Shown here: one piece after another, positions 1 to 12,320 of the stretch
Numbering within the stretch: the first letter of the stretch is position 1
Layout of the letters: each line of letters starts with the position of its first letter
Assembly (NCBI RefSeq): GCF_000350225.1
Contig: NW_005178979.1
Coordinates: forward strand, 131,425-195,424
Origin: Chondrus crispus
Taxonomy: Eukaryota > Rhodophyta > Florideophyceae > Gigartinales > Gigartinaceae
Length of the DNA: 64,000 nucleotides
Reading direction: 5' to 3'
Made by a program: the position numbers and the translations under genes
The notes under the pieces: generated by a model
Database searches by the model: none
Told to the model about the DNA's origin: nothing
The model's input: the letters and a program-made list of their open reading frames with translations, nothing else

Positions 1-579
1 CATGAGTGGAAGAGCGCAACAGCTTCGTGGCGGACCGGAGGGTGCACATGGCGCGAGGGGGTTGGCGGGGTGGGGGATGGTTGCGATTGGGGAAGGTGAG
101 GTCGATGGAGGTGAGGAAGGTGATGTCTGGGGGGAAGCGGAGGGCGAGGATATATGTACTGTATGTGGTTGGTGAGAGGAGTGGAGGGGGTGCGGTGAGT
201 GATTGTGCTGTGGTTGCGCCGGGCCAAGGGGGGCGCGGGAGGCGGGAGATGGTAGACGGGTGGGTGGAACGGGTGGCGGCGTGGGCGTGCGGGCGGCGTT
301 GGGGTGGGATATTTATGAGGGTTGTGCTGCGCGCGCCGTGTGGAGGGGCAGAGCCCGCCGGAGCGCGCGAAGCAGGACGGTTGGGCGCGCGAACGGGTGC
401 GGCCGTCTCTCTTTGGTGGCGGGGGACGCATGCTGTGGGATTTTGTGGGATTTCATCCCAAAACATTAAAGGAAATACATTAAATAGTTTATTAAGGTCC
501 GGAGAAGCCTCAGAAACCTCCGTGCTGTCGAAGCGCTGTTCACAAGGGTTGTCCTTTCGACAGTTCTTGTCGTTTTTTA
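1..579. other. Unassigned GC-rich flank left of Copia-1
   Basis: The first ~440 bases are G-rich on the + strand and hold overlapping open frames in two frames, as expected for GC-rich DNA lacking stops. No motif or domain is recognisable in any frame. The last ~130 bases turn AT-rich just before the Copia-1 LTR. I see no supportable gene. Confidence 0.6.
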
Positions 580-940
580 TGCATAGTACACGCCGGGTAC
601 TACCCGGTGCCCCTGAGGGCACTAATTACAGTGGAGATTCGCAACGTCGTGAGCTCGCTTGGGAGCTCGCTCGTTATCTCTACTGGTCTCTATGTGCACT
701 TCAGGGAACTGTAGTTGCAGTTGTGAGAGAGAGAGGAGGGAGAGGAAGAAGTTGCAACACTACAGTAAACGATCCCAATTGTTTGTGGTCCACTGTGCGT
801 CGGTAGTTGTCTACCTTGTTTGTTCCCTCTTACCGTCACTCATCTATTCCTCCCCTCCTTATCCGTCTCTCTATAACAATCCACATAATTCTCATACGCA
901 TCCTGTCACCCCATCCCTCCACTAGGCCGAGAAACCGACA
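580..940 (+). repeat. Copia-1 left (5') LTR
   Basis: The 361-bp repeat starts TG and ends CA. It matches 6480-6840 with about four differences. It contains a GA-rich stretch and a CT-rich 3' third. Confidence 0.95.
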
Positions 941-960
941 ATCCGGATTTGGTTTCACTC

Positions 961-2667
961 ATGGCGGGATCTTCTGACAACGCGCGACAGATTATGTACG
1001 ACCGTTTTGTGAAGCGAGTGGATCGATTCCAGCCTCGAAATGATGCCGCTTCCGTTTTCAAAGAAATCGCCAAGTATCTTTCTCGAAGTCAATCCTATCG
1101 ATGCATCACATAATAAGGCGAGCATCGAAATACATCTTCTTGCAGTGCTGCCATCCCAGCACACTGTTTTTACTAGCTAAAACTTCGACCAAGGGGGATA
1201 CGCGCTACTGCTGCTTCAAGAAGTCTCCAAATTTTTCAACGCTCATGATCTTAATGATCGAGCTGTCGACTTAGTAGACGTCTCACTTCGCAACAATCCT
1301 ACTCTCATGGCATATGTATGGCTCGCCGCTGTCTACGACAAGAGCCCAGCCATTGGAAAGCTAATTTGAGCCTTTCGAGATTCACGCGAACCGCGTCCTT
1401 CTTTTGAGCCAGCGACGGCACCGTGCTCTGCCCCCGTCATGGCTAGACGCATAACGGCTACCGTAGTCGGGGAGAACCAAGGTCCAAATACAGCTGCCTC
1501 CGCAGCTCCATCTCGTCCTTTTAATGAGGATAATGACCCCCTAATTCGAATGAACTCTCTGCCCAGATTCCCACTGGGAGCTGGACAGCCAACTCTCACA
1601 AGGGATCCAATTCTGCAGACGTCAACGCGGAATCAATATCCGACCACTGACACTTCTAAAAAGGCTTCTTCTGTCAGTATGTACTTCCGGGACACCCGCT
1701 TCAGTGGTGGGAAGTCCCAGTGCCTTCGACACACAATCTGCGACTACGAAGTTTGTGCTCATCAATTCGAGCTGTCTTCCGAACAAAAAACAAAATTCTT
1801 TGTGAACGTGTTTTCGGGACCCGCCCGGGATTTTTTCTTTGAAAACACCCGCCCAAATATGCATTACGAAGAGCTAGTAAGGTATTACTGGACGAGTATG
1901 ACAATGACGCCCGTCTGCTCGCTGCGCAGTCCGAACTGGAACGCCTCACCTTCGACCAAGCCATGTTGGATGGAGACTCGAAATCTCTTGATGCCGGACT
2001 CACATACCTGGTAGACAAGATAAACTTGCTCACTCCACAAGCCTCTCCCGAGTTTCGTTCAGAAGAGCATAAGAAGAGGTTCCTCTGCAAGGCAGTACTC
2101 CACGCAAAATGGGCATCTACGCCTATTGCGCTGATGACTACCGCCCGTTTTACATTCAACAGGTTCGTAACTGCTTTACGGGAACAAATCCAACTTGAAG
2201 AAGAGCGTTGTGCATCAATGCTCGGTGCGACGGGAACGTACTTTGGTCAATACGGAGTTCACTCCAAATCTCTACAGTTCCGTTCCAGAAACAACCGTCC
2301 TGAGTATCTCGCCAAACGTAACCCCATCGGAAAAGACGGACGTCGGATGCTGTGCCACACCTGCGGAATTTATTCCCACCTAGTCAGGCAATGCAATGCC
2401 TCTACTGGTAGCAAGTATTCCAGTCTCCGTACTGGTGTAGTTCGATCTCTCCAAAATGAAACACCGGCTATCCACGTCCTTTCCGAAGTCATTAACTCAC
2501 TTCACGACGACAAGTCTCAGAGTGAAGAAGAGACCAATGCCCCAGAGGCCACTCACGTAACAGAGGTGGAAGAGTTTCAATCTCTCACTGCACCTTCAGT
2601 CGCCGACATGAATGACGAAAGTGACTCAGATGATGCCGCAGTGATCCAATTTGTTGACGAAACGTAA
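961..2667 (+). pseudogene. Copia-1 gag region
   Basis: Capsid and nucleocapsid part of the element, beginning just after the LTR at an ATG. The best marker is a retroviral-type zinc knuckle at about 2350-2392 with the spacing C-x2-C-x4-H-x4-C, which binds RNA in this family. It is followed by an acidic, serine-rich tail. The region is spread over more than one frame and is a broken fossil. Confidence 0.8.
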
Positions 2668-5600
2668 GGTCTTGGCCGCATGGCAGCTGGAATGTCTTCA
2701 GGTTTGCTTTCGGTTACTGCGGTACCCAAAAGAGCTGTCCATTTTTCTGACCAGACGGGTTTTAGAGAGGCGTCTAGCATGCTTGCCTAGAGCTAGTCGC
2801 CCCCGGGACACGCCTCCTATGCATAGGAAGGCCAGAATAAGGCACAAGACCCAATGGCTAGGGGCTAAGGTAGATTGCACCGAAATTTGCACCACATCAT
2901 TGTCCAAGCATACTAGCAAAGGACGCAGACCTGGTTTCTGCATGAACATAGGTGCCCCAAGGTCAGTTGTCGGGTTAAAAGAAGTCATGAGAATGTACAA
3001 TCGCATTGGACGGTGCCTCAAGTTGATACCTTCAAATAGAAAGTTCCGTTTTGACGACTCTGAGTACGAGTCGCTCGGCACGGCTATGATTCCATTGGAA
3101 ACACCGCCCGGAATTCCCACAATTCAGGTCTCCTTGGATGTCGTCTCGACAGATGTACCTGCACTTCTAGGCAGGGACGTCATGGATGAGAACTCGCTGA
3201 CCCCTTAAGGGGTCAGCGAGTTCTCATCCATGACGGTGCAATTGCACTGTCTCCAATAGGCTCGTCAAAAGAACTGTGGTGGATCACAAAAACCCGTCGC
3301 AGTCTTATACTATGAATGACTGGTCGGTGCCGCTCAAGCAGTTTGAAGGACATTTGTATGCGCAGGTGTCCATTCCGGTCCTCACCTTCTTTTCGAAGCC
3401 TCAACTGTTGAAGCTACACAGGCATTTTTCCACCCGTCCTCGGAGAAGCTTTACAAGTTACTTAAGGAGGCGCGTCCAGCCGACACTGCGCCTGAGACAC
3501 AGAAGCTTTTGGAGGAGATATCAAGGAACTGTGACCCCTGCCAAAGGGTACAACCTGGACCTAGTCGATTTAAAGTCACGTTTGGTGTTGAATCAGTTAG
3601 ATTCAATGAGGAAATCGTCATCGACATCATGTACCTTGACGGGAAACCAGTACTACATCTGGTGGACGCCGAGACACACTTTAGCGCAGCCCGTTTTTTA
3701 CCAGATGTTTCCACCGGCACTGTATGGCCGAACATTGTCCAATGCTGGTCATCGGTATACACGGGACTTCCTAACAAAATTAGGGTGGACCAGGGAACCG
3801 CTTTTGGTGACGGCTTCATTAGCCTTGCCAAGGCCTCCGATGTAAATGTCGTGCGAACCAGCATAGAAAGTCACTCGTCCATGGGAATAGGAGAGCGCTA
3901 TCATGCTCCACTACGTAATACCTTCAGAAAACTGAAGCTGGAGTACGCACACGTCAAACCATCCCCATTGCTATCAATGTCAGTCTTTGCCCTGAATAAC
4001 ACGCTTGGACCTGAGGGAGTTGTCCCGTCTGTATTAGTGTTCCGGTAATTTCCCTCTCTACGCACGCTGCATGAGGCGCCTATCCCGAAGGCTAACCTCA
4101 TTGACCGGGTTCGGATTGCTAACGCTGCTCGGAAGGAAATGGAACATCACATGGCCCGCCTCCGAGTACACCGAGCACTCCGTCATCAAGTTCCACGATC
4201 TGCAGACACCCTATTCCAACCAGGAGATGAAGTGCTTGTTTGGAGAGAACGGATAGTCAACAACCGCATTGGCGAATGGGTCGGACCCCATGAAGTTGTC
4301 ACAGTCGACTGCAGTGCTAAGATGGTGCACGTGAAATATTCGAGGGAGGGTCTACCGCGACCGTACAACTTTGCGCAGGTAAAGCCCTACATGTCTGAAA
4401 TGGCCGTCTCTCATGCCTTTCTGGTTGACATACAGAAGGAGTTGAAAATTTATTCAAAGGAAGAACCGAACGAGGTGCTCCTGACAGAATTCTTAACATC
4501 CAATGACCCACGCGCCTCAAGCCCACGCATGACGGAGGCAAAAGGGGCGGAGATCAAGGGCTTGCTGGAGCGAGGCACCTTCAAAGCCATTCTTCGCAAA
4601 GAGATTCCGCCGAATGGGAATGTGCTGCCAGGACGCTTCGTCATTGGTCTCAAGTCCACGGAAGACGGAAAGGAGAAGTTCAAGGCTTGCTATGTTATAG
4701 GAGGTCACCGTGACAGATACAAGGCATTTATGGTGCATACCTCGCAGACCTTACAACCTGCATCAATACGTTTGATGCTTGCCTTCGCCTCCACATTCGA
4801 TTTCGAAGTGTGGACGAGCGATGTGAGCCATGCTTACTTGCAGTCAGCCGAGCCTCTATCGAGAGCTATATACATCGATCCCCCTTGTCCCGAATTTCCC
4901 TTAGACCCTGATCAATTTTTACAGTTACTGAAACCACTTTACGGGTTGTGCGAGTCTGGGGACTTATGGCACGCAACCCTGGACAAGCACCATCTTCAGG
5001 ATTTTGGCATGAACCCTCTCGACACAGACCCTACCTACCATCTAGTGAATGACGGTATACTAACAGGTCTCTCGGGCTGCTATGTTGATGATATTATTAG
5101 ATGTGGGACGTAGGAATTTAGAAGGCATTGTCTTACAACGAACGACAAGTTCGAAATGGCGGACGATGAGAGAATACCATGCACTTTTACTGGTTTTCGT
5201 CTTTCCTATGACTCCCATCATGATGTCCAACTTGATCAGCATCGCTATGTAGAGAAGTTACGCCCCTTATCAGAAAACGGAACGTACAAGGACTTGGCTT
5301 CCCTCCGAATGCAGTTGGCATGGCTGTCGCATTCAAGGCCTGATCTACTCTTCGAAGTATCGCAATTGGCCCAGATCACATCGGACGCTTTCGATGAGAA
5401 CCACATCTCTATCATAAAGCAGGCGAACAAAGTTGTTAAGATGGACCACGAACACCAGGTGACTTTAAGATTTCCGAAGTTGGATCTTGACACACTTCGA
5501 ATCATCTGGATATCGGACGCATCCTTTGCTAATAATAGGGACCTCACTTCGCAACTCGGCTATCTGGTATTCCTAGCTGACGGGAATGACCGGATCGTGC

Positions 5601-6013
5601 CATTATGCTTTAAGTCGTACAAGGCTCGACGAGTTACGCGATCTGTTCTGGCGGCCCAGCTGATAGCTTTTGTGGACCTTTTCGACCACGCCTTCACACT
5701 CTCGTCCGACTTAGGCAAATTTGTCCCGAAGGGGCGAATCCCAATAACACTTCTGACGGACTCTAAACCCCTCTTCGACATCCTGACGAAGGGATCTCGG
5801 ACATCTGAAAAACGCCTCATGCTCGATGTCGCTGCTACGGGAGAGGGATATCGCAAGGGCGCGATATCCAACATCGTTTTTGCCCTTACGGAGAAAAATA
5901 TTGCAGACGCTCTCACAAAACGAATGTGTACTTCCGCGCTACGCTCTGTGTTTGCTACGTCTGAATGTAAAATAAGACCCGACCAGTGGGTCATTCCCAC
6001 ACTTACCGCATAG
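2668..6013 (+). pseudogene. Copia-1 pol region (PR-IN-RT-RH)
   Basis: Parts in order: aspartic protease with A-P-R-S-V-V-G-L near 2960 and L-L-G-R-D near 3165; integrase core about 3590-4050 (I-D-I-M-Y-L-D, then R-V-D-Q-G, then S-M-G-I-G-E-R); reverse transcriptase about 4450-5110, with D-V-S-H-A-Y-L-Q-S, K-P-L-Y-G-L and Y-V-D-D-I; RNase H about 5500-5920, with I-S-D-A-S-F-A and A-D-A-L-T-K. These are the classic Copia signatures. The longest open stretch is the RT (4139-5113). The region as a whole is broken in several places. Confidence 0.88.
3178..3235. repeat. 58-bp perfect palindrome
   Basis: The two 29-bp arms are exact reverse complements meeting at CTTAAG (centre 3206/3207), with no spacer. 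Such a sequence can extrude as a cruciform. See the finding on palindromes across the window. Confidence 0.97.
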
Positions 6014-6479
6014 CAACGCCGGGAGTTAATTGCCCTTCGACTCATGTAAGACTCTGCACTGTTCCGCTGAGTCTTCCGTGGGGCACGGAGTGCAAAAAAA
6101 AACAGAAGTCTCACCGCGCCGGCGGAGCCAACGTCTACCAGCCCTAGTCTACCGGACCGGGGCATTACGAAAGACAACCGTCTTAGCACGAAGCTCCCTC
6201 AATTCAACTGAATCACTCGTGTATGAGTCCACGTCACCAGCCGGTCAAGTCCGATGATGGAACTGGTTTTCAAGGTATTTATACCAGACGACCATGTCAA
6301 AATTTATTTGTTTTTCTGCCGTATAATGTCATTGCTGTGCGGTCGGAAATTTGTTTGTAGTCTCGAGTTCGCTTCCTCTCGAGGTTGATATGTCTCGAGC
6401 CCATCATCTGCGTTTGTCTTTTCTTGTTCCAGGCGAACCCCCCAGAAAAATCGTTGCAAATGGGGGGAGTGTAGTTTTT

Positions 6480-6840
6480 TGCATAGTACCCGCCGGGTAC
6501 TACCCGGTGCCCCTGAGGGCACTAATTACAGTGGAGATTCGCAACGTCGTGAGCTCGCTTGGGAGCTCGCTCGTTATCTCTACTGGTCTCTATGTGCACT
6601 TCAGGGAACTGTAGTTGCAGTTGTGAGAGAGAGAGGAGGGAGAGGAAGAAGTTGCAACACTACAGTAAACGATCCCAATTGTTTGTGGTCCACTGTGCGT
6701 CGGTAATTGTCTACCTTGTTTGTTCCCTCTTACCGTCACTCATCTATTCCTCCCCTCCTTATCCGTCTCTCTATAACAATCCACATAATTCTCATACGCA
6801 TCCTGTCACCCCATTCCTCCACTAGGCTGAGAAACCGACA
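6480..6840 (+). repeat. Copia-1 right (3') LTR
   Basis: 361 bp, starting TG and ending CA, about 99% identical to 580-940. It is preceded by a polypurine tract (GGGGGGAG) at about 6462-6470. Confidence 0.95.
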
Positions 6841-7480
6841 GTTCTGTTCAATTCTGAGCCGGACCGGACCCCGCGCTAGCCGCTTAGGTCTGTACGTTAT
6901 ATACAGCAGTGCTTGGAGCTTACCCTGTAACCCTAAAGAAAGGCAGGTGCTGTACTCACCGCGTTATCCGAGAGGTGCCCTTTAAATTGAACAGGGGCCC
7001 TCAGATTTGAACAAAGCAAAAATAGCGAATTCAATTCCAATTAACGAAAATATGACAAAACAGTTGTGAAAAGGCATTTATAAACCCTTTCAACTTGCAT
7101 TTAAAAGTCCACAGACAGCTCGCAGCCTATATTTGACCTCAGAAACAGCTAAAACAGGGTACATATTGCCTAACATCTTTACCTTCACGAAATGGCGGGT
7201 ATTCTCAGACGCTGGCGCCAAAAAATGGAACGTCTCTGGCTTCTCCGTCGAATCCAAGGGCGTCCCGGCGCCAGACTTTGCCCGCAACATCATGCGTACC
7301 CGGTACTTAAGAATACACACCAAATGTGCGGATATTTAATGCGCCGCAGAGCCTCGAGTTCCACCACAACAATACCGCTTCCCTATTCCTGCAACGCCTG
7401 TCTCTATGGCAACCTAAATTACGAACGGACAGTGTCGCGAGTCTCGTGACCGCAGGCTTCTACACAAGGCTTTCTTAGCT
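6841..7480. other. Unassigned stretch between Copia-1 and the pogo-like element
   Basis: There are short open frames only, the longest 92 codons and running out of the LTR. No motif is recognisable. It may be the left end of the pogo-like element, but no terminal inverted repeat was found. Confidence 0.5.
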
Positions 7481-9110
7481 ACCGAGCATGGCGCCACGCG
7501 ACGTGGTGCCGCTTCCATCGCTCGCTTTCCCCTCACCACATTCCAATATGGTTGGAACAATCGCGAGACCGTCACGCGAAGACGTCGAACGAGCCTATCC
7601 GATGCTTAAGAACATTTCATTATCGCGCTGCATGTGCGTTTGCTAACCGCGGATATCCTCTGTACCGTGGGGATCTTTGCGATGCCGTTGGGTTAATGGT
7701 CTCTCGCATGCCAATGGAACGTCAGAATTCATTGCCGGGTTGCGAACAACAGGCCTGGGAGAAAGTTTCTTCGCGGGTTTGAGTCACGCCACAAACGTGA
7801 ACTAAAAATTGGAAAAGCTCGGCCGCAGGAGGATTAACGCTGGGAGCGACAAATGCAGATGTTCTGACCACAAATTTTGCTGAGATAGAGGCACACTTCA
7901 AGTAGCACAATATTGATGCTACTCGTTTGTGTAACCTTGATGAATCAGGCTGCAGCCCAGAGACGCGGCACACAGGGATGTCCCGTAAGGCGTCGTACCT
8001 GACTAGAGCCTTTGCGGGACAGAAACGCACGCCTCACTTCACAAATGTTAAGCGGGTTACTGTGATGCCTATATGTTTTGCATCTGGGAAGATGGGTAAT
8101 CCCCTATTTGTGGTGGAAGGCAGCCGTTTAAATTTAATTTTATCTTTGTCAATAACCCTCCACTTAAGTGGAGGGTTATTGACATAGATAATCGCTGGGA
8201 CACGGAGTCGTTGTCAGATTGCCTTCCAGAAGGATGTTATGTCACTACCAGGCGGGATGTAGCAGGTGTTGAAAAGCATAAGTTTTTGCGCTGGGCAAAG
8301 CGGTTCGTTGTTGAAGCTCGTCATCTCACTGCAAATGGGCGCAAAGTTCTTCTAATTTTCGAAGGATATAGGAGCCACATGGGTCTGTAAGTACTGCAAG
8401 TTCTAGAGCAGGGCGAGATTATAGCCTATGCGCTCCCGGCACATACAAGCGGCACGACACAGCCCCTTGACGTTGGCCTCTTTGGGTCTTTTAAGTCCCG
8501 TCTCGATGGTACGATCAACAGTATTAGCGCTACTGGATTGGAAGCGCAGAAGCCCTATGAATGCTTTGATTTTCTGAAGCTCATCAGCCATGCCTACAAG
8601 ATGTTAATGACCTCGTCGAATGTCCGTTCTTATTCCTCAAATCGGGACTCTGACCGCTCTGTTCCAGCCAACTATTTGGAGTCCTCCGTCCTCAGTCTGT
8701 TGTTGATCGTTCTGTTATTCTATCTGTGGAAGAGGTGGAGGAATTATTGATGAAGAAAAGATTGGACCGTGCGGAGGGGTTAGGGCCAGCCAATTGTGAA
8801 ACACTGCGGCTATCTAGATAGTTCTAAGGGGCTTACACTTACGATGTGCAGACGATAGGGTTGATCGAACGACTGAGAAAGAGCCGCAGGGAGACATATC
8901 TGAGAAAGGAATACAAAGCAGCCAGCCAAGTTGCTAAAAAAGCACTCAATCTATCGCAGAGGCGTGCAGATCGCAAGAATTGGGAGCGTGATCGGATTCG
9001 TTATCGCGTGCTTATGGAGATACGGATGTGCTCCCTCGTCCCACTAAAATGCGTGGTGTGATTGCGGCAGAACGCACGCGGGGCTTGAAGGCGGGTGCAG
9101 CCGAGTGAAT
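7481..9110 (+). pseudogene. pogo/Tigger-like transposase (Tc1/mariner superfamily), decayed
   Basis: Pieces in several frames match the DDE_1 family of pogo-like transposases, which cut and paste DNA elements with short inverted repeats. A CENP-B-type DNA-binding remnant (F-L-R-G-F-E-S-R-H) lies near 7762. The first catalytic motif, N-L-D-E-S-G, is near 7935, followed by a well-kept block to 8130. The second motif, near 8355, reads I-F-E-G-Y-R-S-H where D is usual. The third, Q-P-L-D-V-G-L-F, is near 8463. A frameshift separates the DNA-binding part from the catalytic part, a TAA lies at 8388-8390, and a 50-bp palindrome sits inside the gene. A basic tail follows to about 9110. It cannot be active. 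Terminal inverted repeats were not found. Confidence 0.82.
8141..8190. repeat. 50-bp near-perfect palindrome inside the pogo-like gene
   Basis: Two 25-bp arms, with one mismatched pair, meet at CTTAAG (centre 8165/8166). The inner 36 bp are exact. The palindrome interrupts the transposase frame between the first and second catalytic motifs. Confidence 0.96.
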
Positions 9111-10130
9111 AACACTCGGGGCATCATGTTTGAGGTCTGAACTGTTACACATCATCTGTTTCAACTTTGTTCGTTTTTCATAAAAACTTGCCGGGTCACG
9201 GTGCTCGTACCGGTATGATATTTTGTTCAACTTTGAGGGCCGTTTGATCTCTGCAATATAACTTTCCTGCCATCTGCAGTGTCGTTTTCCGAGGAAGCAT
9301 CATTGTTTCATGTCGTGTTTCAAACAACGGCTAGAAACGCTGGTACCGCTGAAGGTCGGCTGCAATTGGAACGGGGTGAAACAAAGCACGGGTTCATGTT
9401 TTATTTTAAAAATTCGAATTTTGTTCAACTTAGGGTACCCCTCGGGTACCCATTCTCGTGGAAAGGTCTCTCTTGATAATATTGATAGAAAGTTCCACAC
9501 TGCCACTTTCCTGCAAGGAAAACTTGTTGGAGTCTTAAATTGTCGTTGGAAGGTGGTTTTGCGCCTTGCGCGAGCTGTCGCTCGTACAATCGAGCGATGG
9601 AGTAGTCGTGCGGTAGTAAGGGAGTGGATGATCCGGCCAATGCCTTCAAAGCGAAAACACGCTCCGGCCGATGCCCTTGCTGCAGGAAAGTAGCTTGATG
9701 CCTTTACAAATCTGATGAACGTTCTGGCTCGGCAACAAAAGGTAGGGTGGAAAACTTGAGCATAACTATCTCGGGCAACCACGGGAGCCACCACGGTAGC
9801 TCACCAGCCGAGGGGGTCGGTTAGTGCAATCCCATGTAAATACCTAGAAAGACATAACTACCGATTTTAGCAAGTGTTTCAGGTCGTATCCCGAATGCAG
9901 AATGTTTTCCGAGGCCTCGTTGAGACATAGTTATGTCAAACCAGTAGCAACAGAGTTCTCGGATGAAACATAGCCGACGGGAAATTTCATCCCTGCTATA
10001 GCATTATCACGCAGATGCAACTTCAATAAAGAGTTTACGCTGTAGCGATTTTTGGAATAGGTATTCAGATTCTTTTAAATGTCAAAATCGGATATGAAGG
10101 AAAGAGAAGTCACAAATATAAGTTTCTGAA
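9111..10130. other. Unassigned stretch with weak open frames
   Basis: A 127-codon open frame (9310-9693, +) overlaps a 164-codon frame on the other strand (9300-9794, -). Neither shows a recognisable motif. The + frame ends in a basic stretch. A small palindrome (GGGTACCC twice, around 9432-9451) lies within. Part of this may be the left end of the Harbinger-like element. Confidence 0.4.
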
Positions 10131-10213
10131 ATAGTTTAAGCTGGAAGACATCCAGTGGCATATATGCGTATTAGGAAACCCTTTTCAAACGTCAATGTGC
10201 AAGTTTCTGAACA

Positions 10214-11210
10214 ATGTTGGCGAGAAAGAGGGACCGCAGTAGTTTCAAAACTGCAAAGAGCCGCAATAACTGGCTCTGTGCATCTATGGCAATCGCTAGG
10301 ACTCGAAGTTGGCGCAATGCAACTACATCCCCTCTTCTGTACGCTGCGCAAAGGTACCTAATCAAGCAATTAGCACCCGAAGCGTACGACATTCAAATAC
10401 TCAAAATCTCTTCTGGTGGCTTCGAAAATACTTTTAAGATGCTCACTGAGGTTTCATGCCTCTATCTCTTCCGCTTCAGACATGATGAAATACCTTAAAA
10501 AACTCCATGGGACTTTTTGACTCCTCTGTCACAAATCGCAATTGAGAAGCCCCTCCGTTCATGCTGCGTTGTCCTGCGCCGCTTCGCATTCACGAAGAGC
10601 TGGAGAGATCTGGAACTGCCCTTCTCGTGTCACTATTCCCAACTGTCGGAACATTTTCGGAGAGCATGGAAACATTTCTGTATCGCCAACCGCACCTATT
10701 GACGGGCCTTTATCACCAAAGTTTATTCAGCAGCGTTTAGGGCACTATGTGATCGCGGTTACGGATATTTGTAGATCTCTCGAAACATTGGTGTTCATTA
10801 TCTATGGCGTGATGGCAGTCTCTCGTTCCATGGGTGAAATTGATCAACGCGTATTTTACAACGGGCATAAGTGGAAACATGCCATTAGGTTTCGAGGAGT
10901 GACAGCGCCAGATGGGGGAATTTTGCATGCGTGCGGCCCTGTTGAAGGACGACGCCATGATTGGGTTCCCTATTTGCGAAGTGGACTAGAAGAAGCCCTC
11001 CACTCTCTGCTGACAGGTACAGACGGAATACGCGACAGTATTTACAGTGATTCTGGGTACAGCAGGCGAAGTTTCTTACATGTTCCGTTCCAAGGCTCTC
11101 ACCTGACGTCCGCTCAGAAAGAATCCAGTCAATCCATGTCTCACAGCCGAATGACAGTAGAATGGGGGTTCAGGAAGCTTAAACTTTTATGGACTACAGT
11201 GGATTGTTAA
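10214..11210 (+). pseudogene. PIF/Harbinger-like transposase, frameshifted
   Basis: The N-terminal part (10214-10702) reads F-R-F-R-H-D-E-I and then L-R-R-F-A-F-T-K-S-W-R-D-L-E, the helix-turn-helix region of Harbinger nucleases. The catalytic part (10542-11210, another frame) has Y-N-G-H-K-W-K-H-A, then G-P-V-E-G-R-R-H-D-W (second acidic residue), Y-S-D-S-G-Y, and V-E-W-G-F-R-K-L-K (final glutamate). Where the family has D-G-T before the Y-N-G-H-K motif, this copy reads Y-G-V, so the first catalytic aspartate appears lost. A TAA at 10496-10498 and a frameshift near 10,660 also break it. The protein would act in the nucleus with its SANT partner. Confidence 0.85.
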
Positions 11211-11534
11211 CGTTAAATTCGAATCAAGGACAGTCTGGTCAGACATTTGTATATCCCTGCCATTCTCCTCCCTAACTTCAGGAACTGTGTGTATCCGAAT
11301 ATAATTTTGCAATAGTTCAAGTGCGCTCCACCGTCGCTTGAGGAATACAATAGACATAAAGATGTTGTTGAGGAGTAAAGTTTATTGAAATATAATTCGA
11401 CGAGCGCAAGCGGACGAAGAGTGGGGAACAAGTCCACGGATGCGAGCTTTAACGTGGAATTGGTCCAGACAAATTTTCCCACACTTATGTGCGCTGCCTT
11501 GGCTCCACATGAGCCTACTGCGCTCATTTTTACT

Positions 11535-12320
11535 GCTTTTTGAGCATCTGCATAAGGAGCTTGACCTTTTCAAGGTCACGTCGGTCTCGTGCATCAGCTT
11601 TCTCTCGGCGAAGCTGCCGCTTAACCTCCCTCTCCTGCTGTTACATTTCCATCTTTTCACGGTCAAACTGTAGGAAGTCGCGATCGACATCCACTCGGCC
11701 CCCATCTGAGCTTCCTTGAGACAGTACCCAAAGGCATTCTACTCCCCAGAAGCGCCAGCTGCAGGTCTAAGGGAAGTCCTACGGCGTTTCCTTCCCCTTC
11801 CAACCACCTCTTCATTACCGCCATCAGCATCGTCACCATCCTCTGAGTTCCCTGCAGCTCCTGTACATGATCTCTTCAGTGACTGATCAATCAAAGCTTT
11901 CCCGATGCGAACCCTCTCGTCCTCGCTCGGCCTCTTTGTTGCCTTTTCTGCGCATTTGGTATCTTCAGTATCCTTACCAGCCTCTGCTATTCCGCCCAGT
12001 AGTTCGTCCAGCTCGTCGATATCCCCTCCCACACCGCCAATAACCCTATGCTTTGTATCATAAACGTGGAATTGATCTTGAAGCTTCTTATATCGATCTT
12101 GAAGACTCTTCGCAGTGAGCTTCTTCGACATTTGCGGATTGTCGTTTGATTTATCTGAGGGCGTATTGAACCTATCTCCAATCTCGGCATAAGGCGCTAT
12201 GTGGGCTTTGCTCGCTGAAACCTCCCGTACGATTATAAGATCTTCGACGGGAGTAAACTCTGGACGCCATCCCGCCTTCACGCCCGTACCAATCGAGGGC
12301 ACCTCCGCCACATCTGGCAC
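11535..12320 (-). pseudogene. SANT/Myb-like partner protein of the Harbinger element
   Basis: The 193-codon frame (12320 to 11739) begins with a SANT/trihelix-like domain: F-T-P-V-E-D-L-I-I-V-R-E-V at the start and L-T-A-K-S-L-Q-D-R-Y-K-K-L at the end of the domain (residues ~20-85). An acidic middle and a basic patch (G-R-G-R-K-R-R-R-T) follow, the latter a likely nuclear signal. After the stop at 11739 a different frame down to about 11535 still encodes a charged helix (R-D-R-R-D-L-E-K-V-K-L-L-M-Q-M-L-K-K-Q then stop), the usual C-terminal coiled coil. So the gene is frameshifted near its end. The first codon is GTG in this frame and the true start is unresolved. In this superfamily the partner binds DNA and brings the nuclease to the element's ends. 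Confidence 0.75.

Larger units (their letters stand above)
580..6840 (+). mobile_element. Copia-1, Ty1/Copia LTR retrotransposon (broken)
   Basis: Two 361-bp direct LTRs enclose gag and pol in the Copia order: zinc knuckle, protease, integrase, reverse transcriptase, RNase H. The integrase lies before the RT, which separates Copia from Gypsy. A G-rich polypurine tract stands just before the right LTR. The LTRs differ at about four sites in 361 bp (~1%), so the insertion is young, yet the coding part is already broken in about five or six places. No matching target-site duplication is visible. It is the same lineage as Copia-4 at the right edge of the window, judging by the RT and protease. 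Confidence 0.93.

Noticed and set aside
6-806. 266-codon ORF at the left edge
   Set aside because: It has composition-driven G/R/V-rich content, runs into the Copia-1 LTR, and has no motif.
570-6850. Target-site duplication for Copia-1
   Set aside because: The five bases left of the first LTR (TTTTA) and right of the second (GTTCT) do not match.
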